From positions 171,302,995-171,366,994 of the forward strand of contig NW_024609835.1 of assembly GCF_016920785.2 (NCBI RefSeq): a stretch of 64,000 nucleotides of DNA, in the 5' to 3' direction. The DNA comes from Ixodes scapularis. Its lineage: Eukaryota > Arthropoda > Arachnida > Ixodida > Ixodidae. Position numbers and translations under genes: made by a program. A model generated the notes under the pieces. That model was given only the letters and a program-made list of their open reading frames with translations. It made no database searches and was not told the origin of the DNA. This document shows positions 54,800-64,000 of the stretch, one piece after another (the first letter of the stretch is position 1; each line of letters starts with the position of its first letter).

Positions 54800-55872
54800 T
54801 ACATTTCGGAAATACTTGCATTCAGGTTGTAAGTTTTTTTATGTGTCTTCTTGTGGAATTCAGTTACGTTTTATGTATGTTTAAATAATGAAGCTGTACT
54901 GCCGGGTCCCGCATACAAGCGTTCTGCGCTTAAGCGGGCCAGGGCCCTTAATATTTATTTTTATTTTGAAATAAACTTTATACTTATCTCAGTAAAATAT
55001 TTATGCGTATGACAATGTGGCCTCAGCACGAACGTCCACTCGAACACCCATGTGACACGCACTTAAAGTGAGTAAGAGCAGCCTGTCCAGGTGGTAAAGA
55101 AGCACTTGACGGCGTGAAATTTATATAGAACGTTGTCAGCAAATTTTATGAAAATACCCGTACAGGTGTATTGTAAATGCGCTCGTCGTTGTAACTCCTC
55201 CTCCCCCTACAAGCTCTCCAAAAGTTTCCAAAACAATTTGGTTCGAACGTGCTGCGCAAAACGACCGAAAAAGTATATCGAATGACACAAATAAAATACA
55301 AAAAATGGAAACGATACAACATTGACTCGATGGAAGTAATCTTCGCAATATCGACAAACGTCTACACAAGTCCGGGAGCCATCGAGTGAGCAGCTCCCAT
55401 CTCCGCGCACAGTTGACACCCACGCCCGGCAGTTCCGGGCCCAGACATTCCGGGCGATAATGCACGGTGGGGTCCTTCCACTTGGCCGCGGAACACATCG
55501 GCCACGGTCTCGCACCCCAGCCATCGTGCGTCACCCCGGTAACGGAGCTCCTCGGCCGTCTAGACAGCGCGGCATGCCAATACCGGCGACGGCTGTGGCA
55601 CCTAGAGAGCCCAGATGGAAGAGTAGAAGCAACTCGGACCGTGGAGAGCGTCAAACCGTAGTTAGCGCTGCTCATATACACCATACGAAAGACACGGCGA
55701 TAGAAGTATTTGCTTACATGCAGATACGATGATAGGAGTATTTGCGTGCGGTATATGCTCGAACCATGCTCGCTTCGTACGTTTGTATGCCTCTAAAATG
55801 TCTGCGGACATTTTTTTGTGTGTGACCAGTGTGGCGGAGCCGTCATACAAGGAGAAACACACCTCAGACAAT
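54800..55872. other. unassigned spacer
   Basis: A minus frame of 182 codons (55136-55684) overlaps frames on other strands and shows no domain. No gene is supported. Confidence 0.4.
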
Positions 55873-56037
55873 GGAGAGTTTCAGGGAACCGTTTTTGCCC
55901 GTCCGACACGGTGTGATGGGCACTTTGGTACTAACTGCGCATGCGCTCCAGCATAAGACTCGCACATGCGCAGTGCGTACCGGAGGACCCATCGTACCGT
56001 ATGGGATGTGAAAAAATGGTTCCCTAAAATTCCCTAA
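55873..56037. mobile_element. 165-bp foldback MITE
   Basis: The left arm GAGAGTTTCAGGGAACCGTTTTTGCCCGTCC...GCGCATGCGC pairs with the right arm, which reads inverted GGGAATTTTAGGGAACCATTTTTTCACATCC, over about 73 bp with gaps. The terminal GAGAGTTT word recalls the ends of 4937-5528. Confidence 0.65.
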
Positions 56038-56255
56038 TGGCGGACGCCTCCGGTACAGATTGGTCGCAAGTGCGCACGCGTTGAGTTGTCGCTGGGCCGG
56101 GGGGAGGGAGCAGGCGGTGGTACGGAAACGCTCGCAGACGACCGACGCTCGCGGCAGCTCCCCGCGGCTCGTGTTTCGAACGCGGCCCATCGACCACGTG
56201 GTCTCGATCGAACAGTTGGAGGCACTCTGAAATCGAGAGACATCCCTAGCACCTA

Positions 56256-56462
56256 TACCCCGCTCACTTCTAAGTTGACAGTGCGGTGGAACTTGGAAGA
56301 TACGTGCTCGTAGGACCAGTCGTATGTCCGTCTATCTATCGCCGCGCGATCCCGCTCATATCCACGCGAAGAGAGCGGGTCAGATGGGGAAAGCGAGGCC
56401 TTTGATATGTCCGTCGAGCGCGTGACTCTCGCTGTACTATCAGTTTAGGAACAAATGGAGTG
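56256..56462. mobile_element. 207-bp MITE, TACYCC ends, decayed
   Basis: The left end TACCCCGCTCACTTCTAAGTTGACAGTGCGGTGG follows TA (56254-56255). The right end, inverted, reads CACTCCATTTGTTCCTAAACTGATAGTAC. Its left end is close to that of 60312-60526 (CTAAGTTGACA..GCGGTGGAA), so the two are related. Confidence 0.55.
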
Positions 56463-59157
56463 GTGTGGCGTCCGGCCTGTCCCCTCTCTTGGGATGCCTT
56501 GTCGGTCGGACGCCTCCGCCAGTCTCCGCGCGAATCAAGGCAGCGGACCCGCCACCAAGCTTCTTTCGTGGAAAAGATGGACCAAAAAGAAACACTGGTC
56601 CGCGCATGCCCTCAAAAAAGAGAGAGAAAGAAAAAGGGAAGTAACGTCTAGTGTCACTGCTTATTCCCAAGCTGGACGCCATCTATTCCTCCTACTGAAG
56701 ATTACAATGGCATAGTGCATTCTCGGCTGTTGATTGCTTAATCTGGCCCAAGAGCGCGCAGTGACACAAAACACTCGGCACCCAGAATTGCCCCAGAAGC
56801 GTCGTAGCGCTAGCCTCAGCCGTCGGTTCGTCTGAGGGACATAAAGGGAGGGAGTGGAGACGAGGAGTAAAAACATCGTGAGGGCTGCGACCCTTCGGGG
56901 CTGTTTCCCGTCAGCGTTGCCGGGGCTTTTCGCGTTGTATACAAAAGCAGCTCGTCGAGAGGAAGGAGCACTCTTGAGACGCTGCGGGGCCAATTCGCAT
57001 TCCTGGCATTTCGGTCTCGGCTCCGTGGCCGTTGTCTCTTATCGCCACCGAGGCCTTCCCTCCGGGCTTCTATTCAGGGCGGGCGGACGTCTCAATGCGA
57101 CATCGTCTCGATCGGACGTCGTTGGGGATAAGCTTCTCGATGTCGTTTGGGGCGCTCCCTCCGGCTTCGATTTGCGGTAATGGTGGCCCGGGATTAAACG
57201 GCCGAGGCAGCCGGCGCGAGGGGGCACGGCCACTCGGCTTCCTTCGCTCGGTCAGGGGTCGGTCCGTTGGAGCGACACGTGCGCTCGTATCGGCGCTGAA
57301 CCCTCGGCTGCCATTGTTTCGGGGATGGGGACCCGATGAGGGACAGCGCCTGTCGCGTGAAGGGAATAGCGACGCGGTCTAAGCTTGCACCATGGCCACG
57401 CTCTCCTATTGATCTTCGGCCGGCATTTTTTGTTGCTAGAGGTGTGATGAAGTCGCTGACGGTTGTTATGACTGCGAGGGAGCGTCGGAGTCGTGTGGAA
57501 AGGTTGGACCTTTCAAGTATTTTTTTTCATTGTGTTGGTTAACGTGGAGTTGTCGCCCTCACAAATGCGCTTGTGATTAGGGGATCGAGACTCATTGCTT
57601 CGAAATTGTTGTATGCTGGTTTTTAAAACGGGGAGCATTGAAAACTTGCCGGTTGGCACCTTACATCACCTTCAAAAATACCGGAACTATACCAAGTTTG
57701 ACGTCGTTTTTAAGGCAATGGCACGAGCTTTACGCGGAAGGGAGTATAATGTGTGACTACAAACCTCTAACTAGAAAACCAATCTAAAGTTTTCAGCAAA
57801 TCCAAAGTTATTATACAATTAAAAATTTGTGCATTAAAAAAAAAAAAGTAAAACCTAAGGTTTAACGGTACTAAACTTGATTCGATTCGGCGTTTGATTT
57901 GATATTATTTTGAATCACATAAAAGCTCTCCTGGCCGTAGAGCTACACATTTAAAACCCCTAGCGCTTCAGGCATGATACACGCTGTAATAATAATAATA
58001 AAAAAATCCCTTGTTCCCAACTTCAGCGTCATTTGATTTCCTAATAAGAACAGCCGTTTTGACTTCAAAGTGAAATGAAGTTGCGACGCTTATTGGATGT
58101 TCTCAATACGTGTACACATTTTAGGAGAAACTGGAATACGAGTGAATTTCACTGCCTGAATCCAAAAGAAACCGCCGAATGTATTTTGATAACGCTTTTG
58201 TTGATGCAGAGGTGTTCGCTGTAGTACATCAGGTGTCAGCGGCGCACAAAGAATAAAATACGCAAGAATGCGCCGTCTAGGAGAAAAATGTAATCCAAGA
58301 ACTAATAGAAGTTACAGGCTCATTGGAGGATGCCTTATGTAGAAAGGCGGGAAGAAAATATAGTGGAAACAACTTCCACTTCACCATGAACCAAACAACT
58401 TTCTTCGTATGTTAACGTTCATTGGTGAAACTTCAATGTGCGAAGCTGCAAACAATAGCAAAGCTGCCAACGGCTCTGTGCAGACTACTGTATCACATAT
58501 TTACGAAATAGCCGGCCGTGGTTTAATGCCCTTCTAAGTTACCTTGCCGTTTTTGTTTGCGTCTTTCCAGCTGGGACTCCCCTTTTTCATTGTCGGTTAC
58601 CGCCTTAATTCTTTTCTATTAGGGGATGGTCAGATTACCGGGGGATTACCAGGCCAAAGGGCAAGGCTCCTCCCGGGAGGGCTTTGGCGACACCGATCTC
58701 GAAAGAAGCGCTCCGTCCGGAACGAAAAGCGCTTGAAGTCGATTTATTGCGCCATTTCACGGACCGCTCAAAGGAGTTGAGACACCCGCGATTTCGAGGG
58801 ACCCTAGAAGGATTTTCCATTTCGACCCTTTGTTTTACTCAATTCCTCATCGAAAAGAAAAAATAAACATTTATCAAAATCAGTTTCTCCTGTCTTTCTG
58901 TACTTTGCCACACAGTCGCGTGTCGTGATAAGCGAGCATTAGTTTTTTTTTTCTGTTTTCAAATAGAATGTTGTGTGTTTTTTTTTTTCGCACGACGATT
59001 GTCTGTGCTGAAATTAGGAGTTGGGGAAAGGAAAGCGTGTTTTGGAAAAAGGACAAAAACAGCGTATATGATAGTTAAAGGAAGTCTTGCCGGCACCGTA
59101 TGGCCCCTTACTTCAGGGCAAATGCCTTAAATGCTATCCTTCCGAAATATTTATTTG
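56463..59157. other. unassigned; CG-rich to 57550, then AT-rich
   Basis: 56463-57550 is CG-rich with frames on both strands and no domain. 57560-59157 is AT-rich with A-runs near 57835 and T-runs near 58945 and 58980. No gene is supported. Confidence 0.45.
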
Positions 59158-59330
59158 CAGTCATGTCCCGTTAATATAGACGCCGTTCATATTAATACCC
59201 CGCTGTATAGACACCATAATCGGGACAAACTTAGGAAATACATGCAATTTTGTCTCGTTATTATGGACAACTCACATTAAAGACAATTTTTTGGAAGAAC
59301 GGAGGTGTCCATATTAAAGAGACATGACTG
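59158..59330. mobile_element. 173-bp MITE, ends CAGTCATGTC
   Basis: The ends CAGTCATGTCCCGTTAATATAGACGCC and, inverted, CAGTCATGTCTCTTTAATATGGACACC pair over about 30 bp. TATTTATTT stands just outside both ends (with one extra G on the left), a possible 9-10-bp target duplication. No coding content. Confidence 0.72.
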
Positions 59331-60311
59331 TATTTATTTTTAATGGTTAATCCAGATTTAGCGAGCATAGCCAATTCTGTGGCGTCTTTATGATGTCAGT
59401 CTATTCCGACGTGATGGATAATAGTTTTTTTGTTTTACACGTGTGGATCAAGAAACTTGAGGGAACTAATCGTCAAAACAAGTGCAGGCAAAAAAAAGAA
59501 AAAGAAAAAAAAATCATGATCGCGTAATAAGATATGTCGTAGTGAGAAAAACTAAAAACATCTACCGATGCATTCTAAATAATTTTCAGCCGACTCTTTG
59601 ATCAATAAACGCTTACACCCGCTGAAATTTGAGTGATGTGTTGTGTGTAATATTTCCCCGAAACACCAATGAATATCTATAAATTTGTTGTTCAAATGCA
59701 GATACAAATACTTGTCAAGAAATAAAACAAAAGCCCAATTTAAGGAGCCTTCGATAGCTTTACAATGCCTAAGAACGTTTTATTGTTAGGTGCCTAAGTT
59801 TGAACACGCACAAAAAAAAAAAAAAAATATATATATATATACACGTATAACAACAAACAAGGCAAAAATAGGAACAATGGCTAAGGAACAGCATGGCTGG
59901 GGGAAGAAAGGAGGCACTAAATAAGCACTAAACCACGCAAAATAATTATTAGAAGCGAGGCGATTTCCTTTTGGCTTACAGGTTACACCTCAATGACCAC
60001 TGAAAAGCCGAATAAGTAATAAAGTGCTCATCTTAAACTCGAATTCGATTCGGGTCACTCCTGCGTTTGTTTCACAAAGTCACGGCTCTCCTTTCTCGAA
60101 CCTTCTGACCAGTTTTGGGCGAAGATCACGTTGCTAAGACCCCGCGTTAAAAACCGCTCACAATCGAGAGCAGGCCGTTCCTAAACTTTCGATTTAGAAA
60201 AAAAAAAAAAAAAAAAAGAGTTGCTTCGTCAATTGGATTCCAATTACGGGGCCAAACCCCTGTACTGACAAAGGAATGAAGTGGTGTTTCCTTCGTCCCC
60301 AAGATGACCTA
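59331..60311. other. unassigned AT-rich spacer
   Basis: A-rich simple tracts at 59490-59512, 59811-59840 and 60199-60217, and a short AT run at 59826-59841. No gene is supported. Confidence 0.45.
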
Positions 60312-60526
60312 TACTCCGTTCATCCCTAAGCTGACATTGCGGTGGAAGCGACGTGTAACGCGACGTGCTCGCCGAACCAATGAACCGCCTCCCTTTCCAT
60401 CACCTGACCCCGTTCTCTGCGCGTGGGCGTGGACGGGAGGAGCGTGATCACGTGGCACACACGAAAGACGTAGTCCAACGAGCGGGTGGCTTTCACAGCA
60501 CTGTCAACTTAGAGGCAAATTGAGTA
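60312..60526. mobile_element. 215-bp MITE, TACTCCGTTCA ends
   Basis: TA (60310-60311) precedes TACTCCGTTCATCCCTAAGCTGACATTGCGGTGGAAGC. The right end, inverted, is TACTCAATTTGCCTCTAAGTTGACAGTGCTGTGAAAGC, followed by TG where TA would be expected. A CACGTG lies inside near 60450. Confidence 0.72.
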
Positions 60527-61316
60527 TGGTCGTTGTGTTCCGCGAAACAGAGCGAGGACACTCTGTGCGATGCGGCCTTGTCGAAGGGAGGGGGGACGGT
60601 CTTGCATCGGACAAACTGTCCGAGTCCGGCCGTGTTAGGCGTCCGTGTAACGCGAGCGCGTGCTTTGTTCGACTGTCCGCCTCGAGCTCGTCCTCGGGTT
60701 ACGCCGCTAATGGAAACGAATGTGAAGACAGGAGGTCTCGAAGAGCGCTCTCCTCGCGTTTCGGTCCTCGCGTGGAAGCGGCGGGCAACCTTAGACGACG
60801 CGGTCGGCCACTTGGGTCGCTTTGGGGAGGACGGTCCTCTCGATCGTGTTCTCGTCTTCCGGGTGGACGATGAACAAAGGCACTCGCGGGAAAAGGGGGG
60901 TGTAGCGTTTGTCGTCGATGGGTTGACAACCAAGACGACCTCGCTGTATCTTTGTGGGACGCGAGAACAGTTTAACCTGGGAACGCCGGCCTGGGTCAAA
61001 GGGTGATGCTTCGAGGTTTCTCCTGCTGTATATTCACGGGCAACTTGAGAAACGCAGAGCGTGGCGTATTAAGTTCACGCTTCTTGCTCTCTGAATCGTC
61101 CCCCGGTGGTCCTGCGATTTCTTTAGCTGTACGTGACTATAGTTCATCTCTAGCTGAAAACACGATCGTGGTCACCTAACCAAAGAATGCGTATTGCGAA
61201 AAAAAAAAAAGTTAAGATATTCGGGACAAATTTGTTTTCTAGGATTCTGCTGCGTCTTGTGGCCTGGTGCGGCCTCGAAGCGTGCCAGGCAGCTTTTAGA
61301 ACGGAAAAGGGGCAGC
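60527..61316. other. CG-rich block, no supported gene
   Basis: Long frames are open on both strands over 60493-61006 (157-168 codons). The plus frame ends in a protein-like stretch (DDAVGHLGRFGEDGPLDRVLVF) but starts within the MITE and shows no domain. An A-run lies at about 61200-61210. Confidence 0.35.
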
Positions 61317-61320
61317 TTAA

Positions 61321-61947
61321 AGGAGCTGTGCAACGATATTCAATTGGAATGTTTTTCTCTCTACACGAGCTTACTGGCACACCTGGGACTCAAGGATACT
61401 CACACGCAACGCCATTGGCCAAGAAACTCCTTTGTTGTGGTGTAATTTCAAGGACAAAAGCGATCATCTTCATTCAATCTCTCCTTTGCAAAATTTGATG
61501 ACGTAACTCGGGGATTGCAGTACACCCAAGTGACGATATTTGAATGCGGTTCATAGATTGGACCCGAGCATTGCGTGGGCACTCGACTTGGGCTCGTGAC
61601 AATTGCTAGCTCGAGAAGCATCCGGGTAGTGACCCGTGTCCAATCGCTGCAACGACGACAACAGCCGAGCCATGACAATGCCTGGAACTCAGCGCGTGTC
61701 CTGCGCTTTGCCAACCCCGGCGCGTGGCTATGATCAACACTGGCGGCATATAATCGGCTCCAGATCACGTGGCCGCTTGTTCTGGCTGCGAGTTGAGGGG
61801 GTGAACGCTGCTCGTTTTTCTTTAATTTTTTTCTGGGACTTCTATTGCGTAGGGTGAAAAACGAACGCGTGTTTCATAGGTCATTAACGTTAGGGATCCG
61901 TTTTAAGCGGTATTTGTGCACAGTACAAAAATTGTTGCATCGCTCCT
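61321..61947. mobile_element. R2 MITE copy B (T2/Kolobok-like ends)
   Basis: 627 bp, with TTAA at 61317-61320 and 61948-61951. The ends are AGGAGCTGTGCAACG and, inverted, AGGAGCGATGCAAC. It is the sister of 38255-38878 in the same orientation. Its right-hand TTAA is also the first four bases of R1 copy B. Confidence 0.88.
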
Positions 61948-63410
61948 TTAAGGCCACGGTCTCACTGAATGGGGCAGTTTAGGTACTTTTTGGCAGGTCA
62001 TTACTCAACCCCTTTTAAATACAGTTATGAGGAATTAATGTCATTCGAAAGGCAATACAATCCTCTTTCATTTGATATTATGCATGTGTTGGTTTTTACT
62101 GTTCATGCGCGTTTGTAGCGTTGCGAATATGACGGCGCGGACCCTCACTTGCTCCGCTAGTTCATGTTTTATGAACGATCCATTAAAGATAGCACGCTTC
62201 CAATATAGCAGTTTTGTTAAGGTGATGTCGGAGCAAAATGTAACGATACACTTTTTTGGTATTTGCACTACTTTGTTTTTTCATCCCTCCAAATATTGCC
62301 CTAAAATTGACATTTTTCAGCACAAATATATTTCTAACGACAAGCGCTAGGGCAATGAAATTAGCTACAGATATAGTGCTTATAATTGGTAATATGCAGA
62401 AAAAAATTCAATATTGTGTAAAATGTTTTTGTTTAGATATTTTATGTCAAGCGTAGCACTTTTTTGTGCTTCGAGTCATGGTACTTCAAATGCCGCTGAG
62501 GAAATAATTAAGCTATGATAATATCTTTTATAACATTTAGAGCTACAATGGTTGCCCAAGAGGTGGACGATGGCTTTTTTTCATTTTCAAAGTCATAACG
62601 CTCCAGGAGCCCTTCAAACTTACCTGTTTTTGATGCATATCTTTTTTGGACATCAAACAAATTTATTGGCATCCAATAGCAGTACTGTTAGGAATAGATA
62701 TACATTGCGATGTATTAAATTTTCGCAATGATCTTGCGTTGGTTTCTTAATAGCTGTAAAGCTTAGATAATTTTAAAACCAATTAAAAACTGTTTGGGTG
62801 TTTTGTTGCGCTACCTGGCGGATGGCAGACAAAGTGCTGATATCTAGTGTTCAAAAAAAAATCCGAGGGCGGCGTTGGCGTCTGTATCATCATCAATCTC
62901 CGTGTCTTTTTACCTTCACATTTAAAAATATATTGGAAGATTTACTATCGATAAATGAATGGTTTAAGTACTGGGTCCGATTAATAAATCTAAGACAAAT
63001 AATTACACACGTGTAGCGTGATATAATGTGTTCATTATTCGATATGATTGAAATCAATAAACAATAAAGACGAAGAGGTAATACACCCGAGTTCACTTCA
63101 CGTCTAGAGTCACTAAATGAGCTTTAAAGTATCGGCATTCCGTTCCCCAAAATTGTTTTGGGCGCCGCCATTTTGGGTCTTGTTCAGAGCAAACGCAACT
63201 GCCGATCGTCATGATCCAAAAGTACGACTTCCTCAGCATTAGATGCGGTGCAAGGAAGCTTATGCTCTGTCGCGGGTTGTTTAAACATTTGTGGGGTACG
63301 GAAAAGCGTTTCCTGTGATTTTAGATAAAGCTTCAGGTAACTGGCAACCATGATTTTAAGCCACAATATGGCCAAGTGTCGTTACTCTGAACCGTAGCTA
63401 ATTTATACCC
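61948..63410. repeat. R1 repeat, copy B
   Basis: It matches copy A (27562-28718 and 29219-29530) but lacks the two insertions of copy A, so it shows their empty sites. It holds the same short minus frame (62068-62268). It ends where the TIR array begins. Confidence 0.88.
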
Positions 63411-63422
63411 CAGTTATACCCC

Positions 63423-63674
63423 GTTACACGGGCACACTTAACCGCGGTTAACTCAGCTTAACTGCTGTTACGCAGCACCATTGATACCGCACTATACTCT
63501 CGGACAGCTATTTCAAAGGAAGTGAAGAGAGCGCGTGCACTGCTGTGATGGGTGCTCAAGATGCTCAAGCGCACGTTCGCCCATAGCTTTGACTGCATAG
63601 CCGCAGAATGTTATCGGCAAGTATTGTGCGCTAACTGTGGCTTAGCGTAACTGCAGTTAAGTCTGCCCGTGTAA
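63423..63674. mobile_element. TIR unit 1 of the terminal array
   Basis: It starts GTTACACGGGCACACTTAACCGCGGTTAA and ends GCAGTTAAGTCTGCCCGTGTAA, so the unit has its own inverted ends (252 bp). No coding content. Confidence 0.8.
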
Positions 63675-63681
63675 TACCCTT

Positions 63682-63934
63682 GTTACACGGGCACACTTAA
63701 CTGCAGTTACGCTAAGCCACAGTTAGCGCACAATATTTGCGGACAACATTCTGAGGCTATGCAGTCAAAGCTATGGGAGAACGTGCGCTCGAGCATCTTG
63801 AGCACCCATCAAAGCAGTGCACTCGCGCCCTTCACATCTTCTGAAATAGTTGTCCGAGAGTATAGTGTGGTATCTGTGGTGCCGCGCAACAGCAGTTAAG
63901 CTGAGTTAACCGCGGTTAAGTGTGCCCGTGTAAC
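63682..63934. mobile_element. TIR unit 2, inverted relative to unit 1
   Basis: 253 bp, the reverse complement of unit 1 with scattered changes. It is separated from unit 1 by seven bases (TACCCTT). It ends AACCGCGGTTAAGTGTGCCCGTGTAAC. Confidence 0.8.
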
Positions 63935-63950
63935 AGGGGTATAACAAGGG

Positions 63951-64000
63951 TATAACACGAGCACCCTTAACCGTGGTTAACTCAGCTTTAACTTCTGTTA
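63951..64000. mobile_element. TIR unit 3, cut by window end
   Basis: TATAACACGAGCACCCTTAACC.TGGTTAACTCAGC repeats the start of unit 1, so the array continues beyond the window. Confidence 0.65.

Noticed and set aside
60493..61006. Overlapping 157- and 168-codon frames on both strands
   Set aside because: Both strands are open because of composition. The plus frame starts next to a MITE and neither shows a domain.
1..64000. CRISPR array, operons, riboswitches, rho-independent terminators
   Set aside because: The sequence is eukaryotic in character. There are no regularly spaced direct repeats with unique spacers, and the hairpins are inverted repeats of mobile elements.

Overview
This window looks like repeat-rich intergenic DNA from a large arthropod genome, most likely a hard tick (Ixodida). 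No complete host gene could be supported. The reasons for calling it arthropod or tick are these: degraded Ty3/Gypsy, CR1/L2-like and Penelope-like retroelements; a very dense population of small terminal-inverted-repeat (TIR) elements; tRNA-derived SINE-like pieces; long mononucleotide and (AT)n runs; no compact prokaryote-style gene order; and one 100-N scaffold gap (49716-49815). The tick assignment is an inference from the repeat types, not from a host gene.

Layout. At 0-5.5 kb there is a snapback hairpin (781-862), a Ty3/Gypsy deletion derivative on the minus strand between two (AT)n runs (1449-3936) and a 592-bp TIR element (4937-5528). At 5.5-10.5 kb there is mostly unassigned sequence with one weak exon candidate (7112-7354). 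At 10.6-15.1 kb there are two degraded non-LTR elements on the minus strand, first a CR1/L2-like LINE and then a Penelope-like element with a GIY-YIG remnant. At 15-27.5 kb there are small TIR elements, a CTCF-like site and CG-rich stretches with E-boxes. At 27.5-30 kb there is a composite repeat (R1) with a near-duplicate at 61.9-63.4 kb. At 31.2-31.8 kb there is a second Gypsy integrase fragment. At 37.5-43.05 kb there is a nest: a LINE on the minus strand carries three nested TIR elements and one snapback insertion, and may itself sit inside a fourth TIR element. At 44-50 kb there are more MITEs, an 87-bp-arm hairpin, a tRNA-like SINE piece and an LTR end running into the gap. At 50-61 kb there are CG-rich blocks, possibly 5' ends of host genes whose exons I cannot identify, with further MITEs between them. 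At 61.3-64 kb there is a second copy of an R2 MITE joined to R1 copy B, then an alternating inverted array of TIR units that runs off the end.

How it fits together. The retroelements are broken: internal deletion, frameshifts, substituted active-site residues. The short TIR elements resolve into recognisable target classes. One set lies at TTAA with ends reading TTAAAGGRR (T2/Kolobok-like). One set lies at TA with ends like TACTCCGTTTCA. One 1-kb foldback has PIF-like ends and a CTG duplication. Several insertions can be proved from the sequence itself, because the interrupted LINE reading or a second repeat copy shows the empty site. All five coding retroelement remnants lie on the minus strand, which would suit a transposon-control (piRNA-cluster-like) locus but could be chance. 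I found no clear new protein-coding system. The most novel material is the structure of the repeats.
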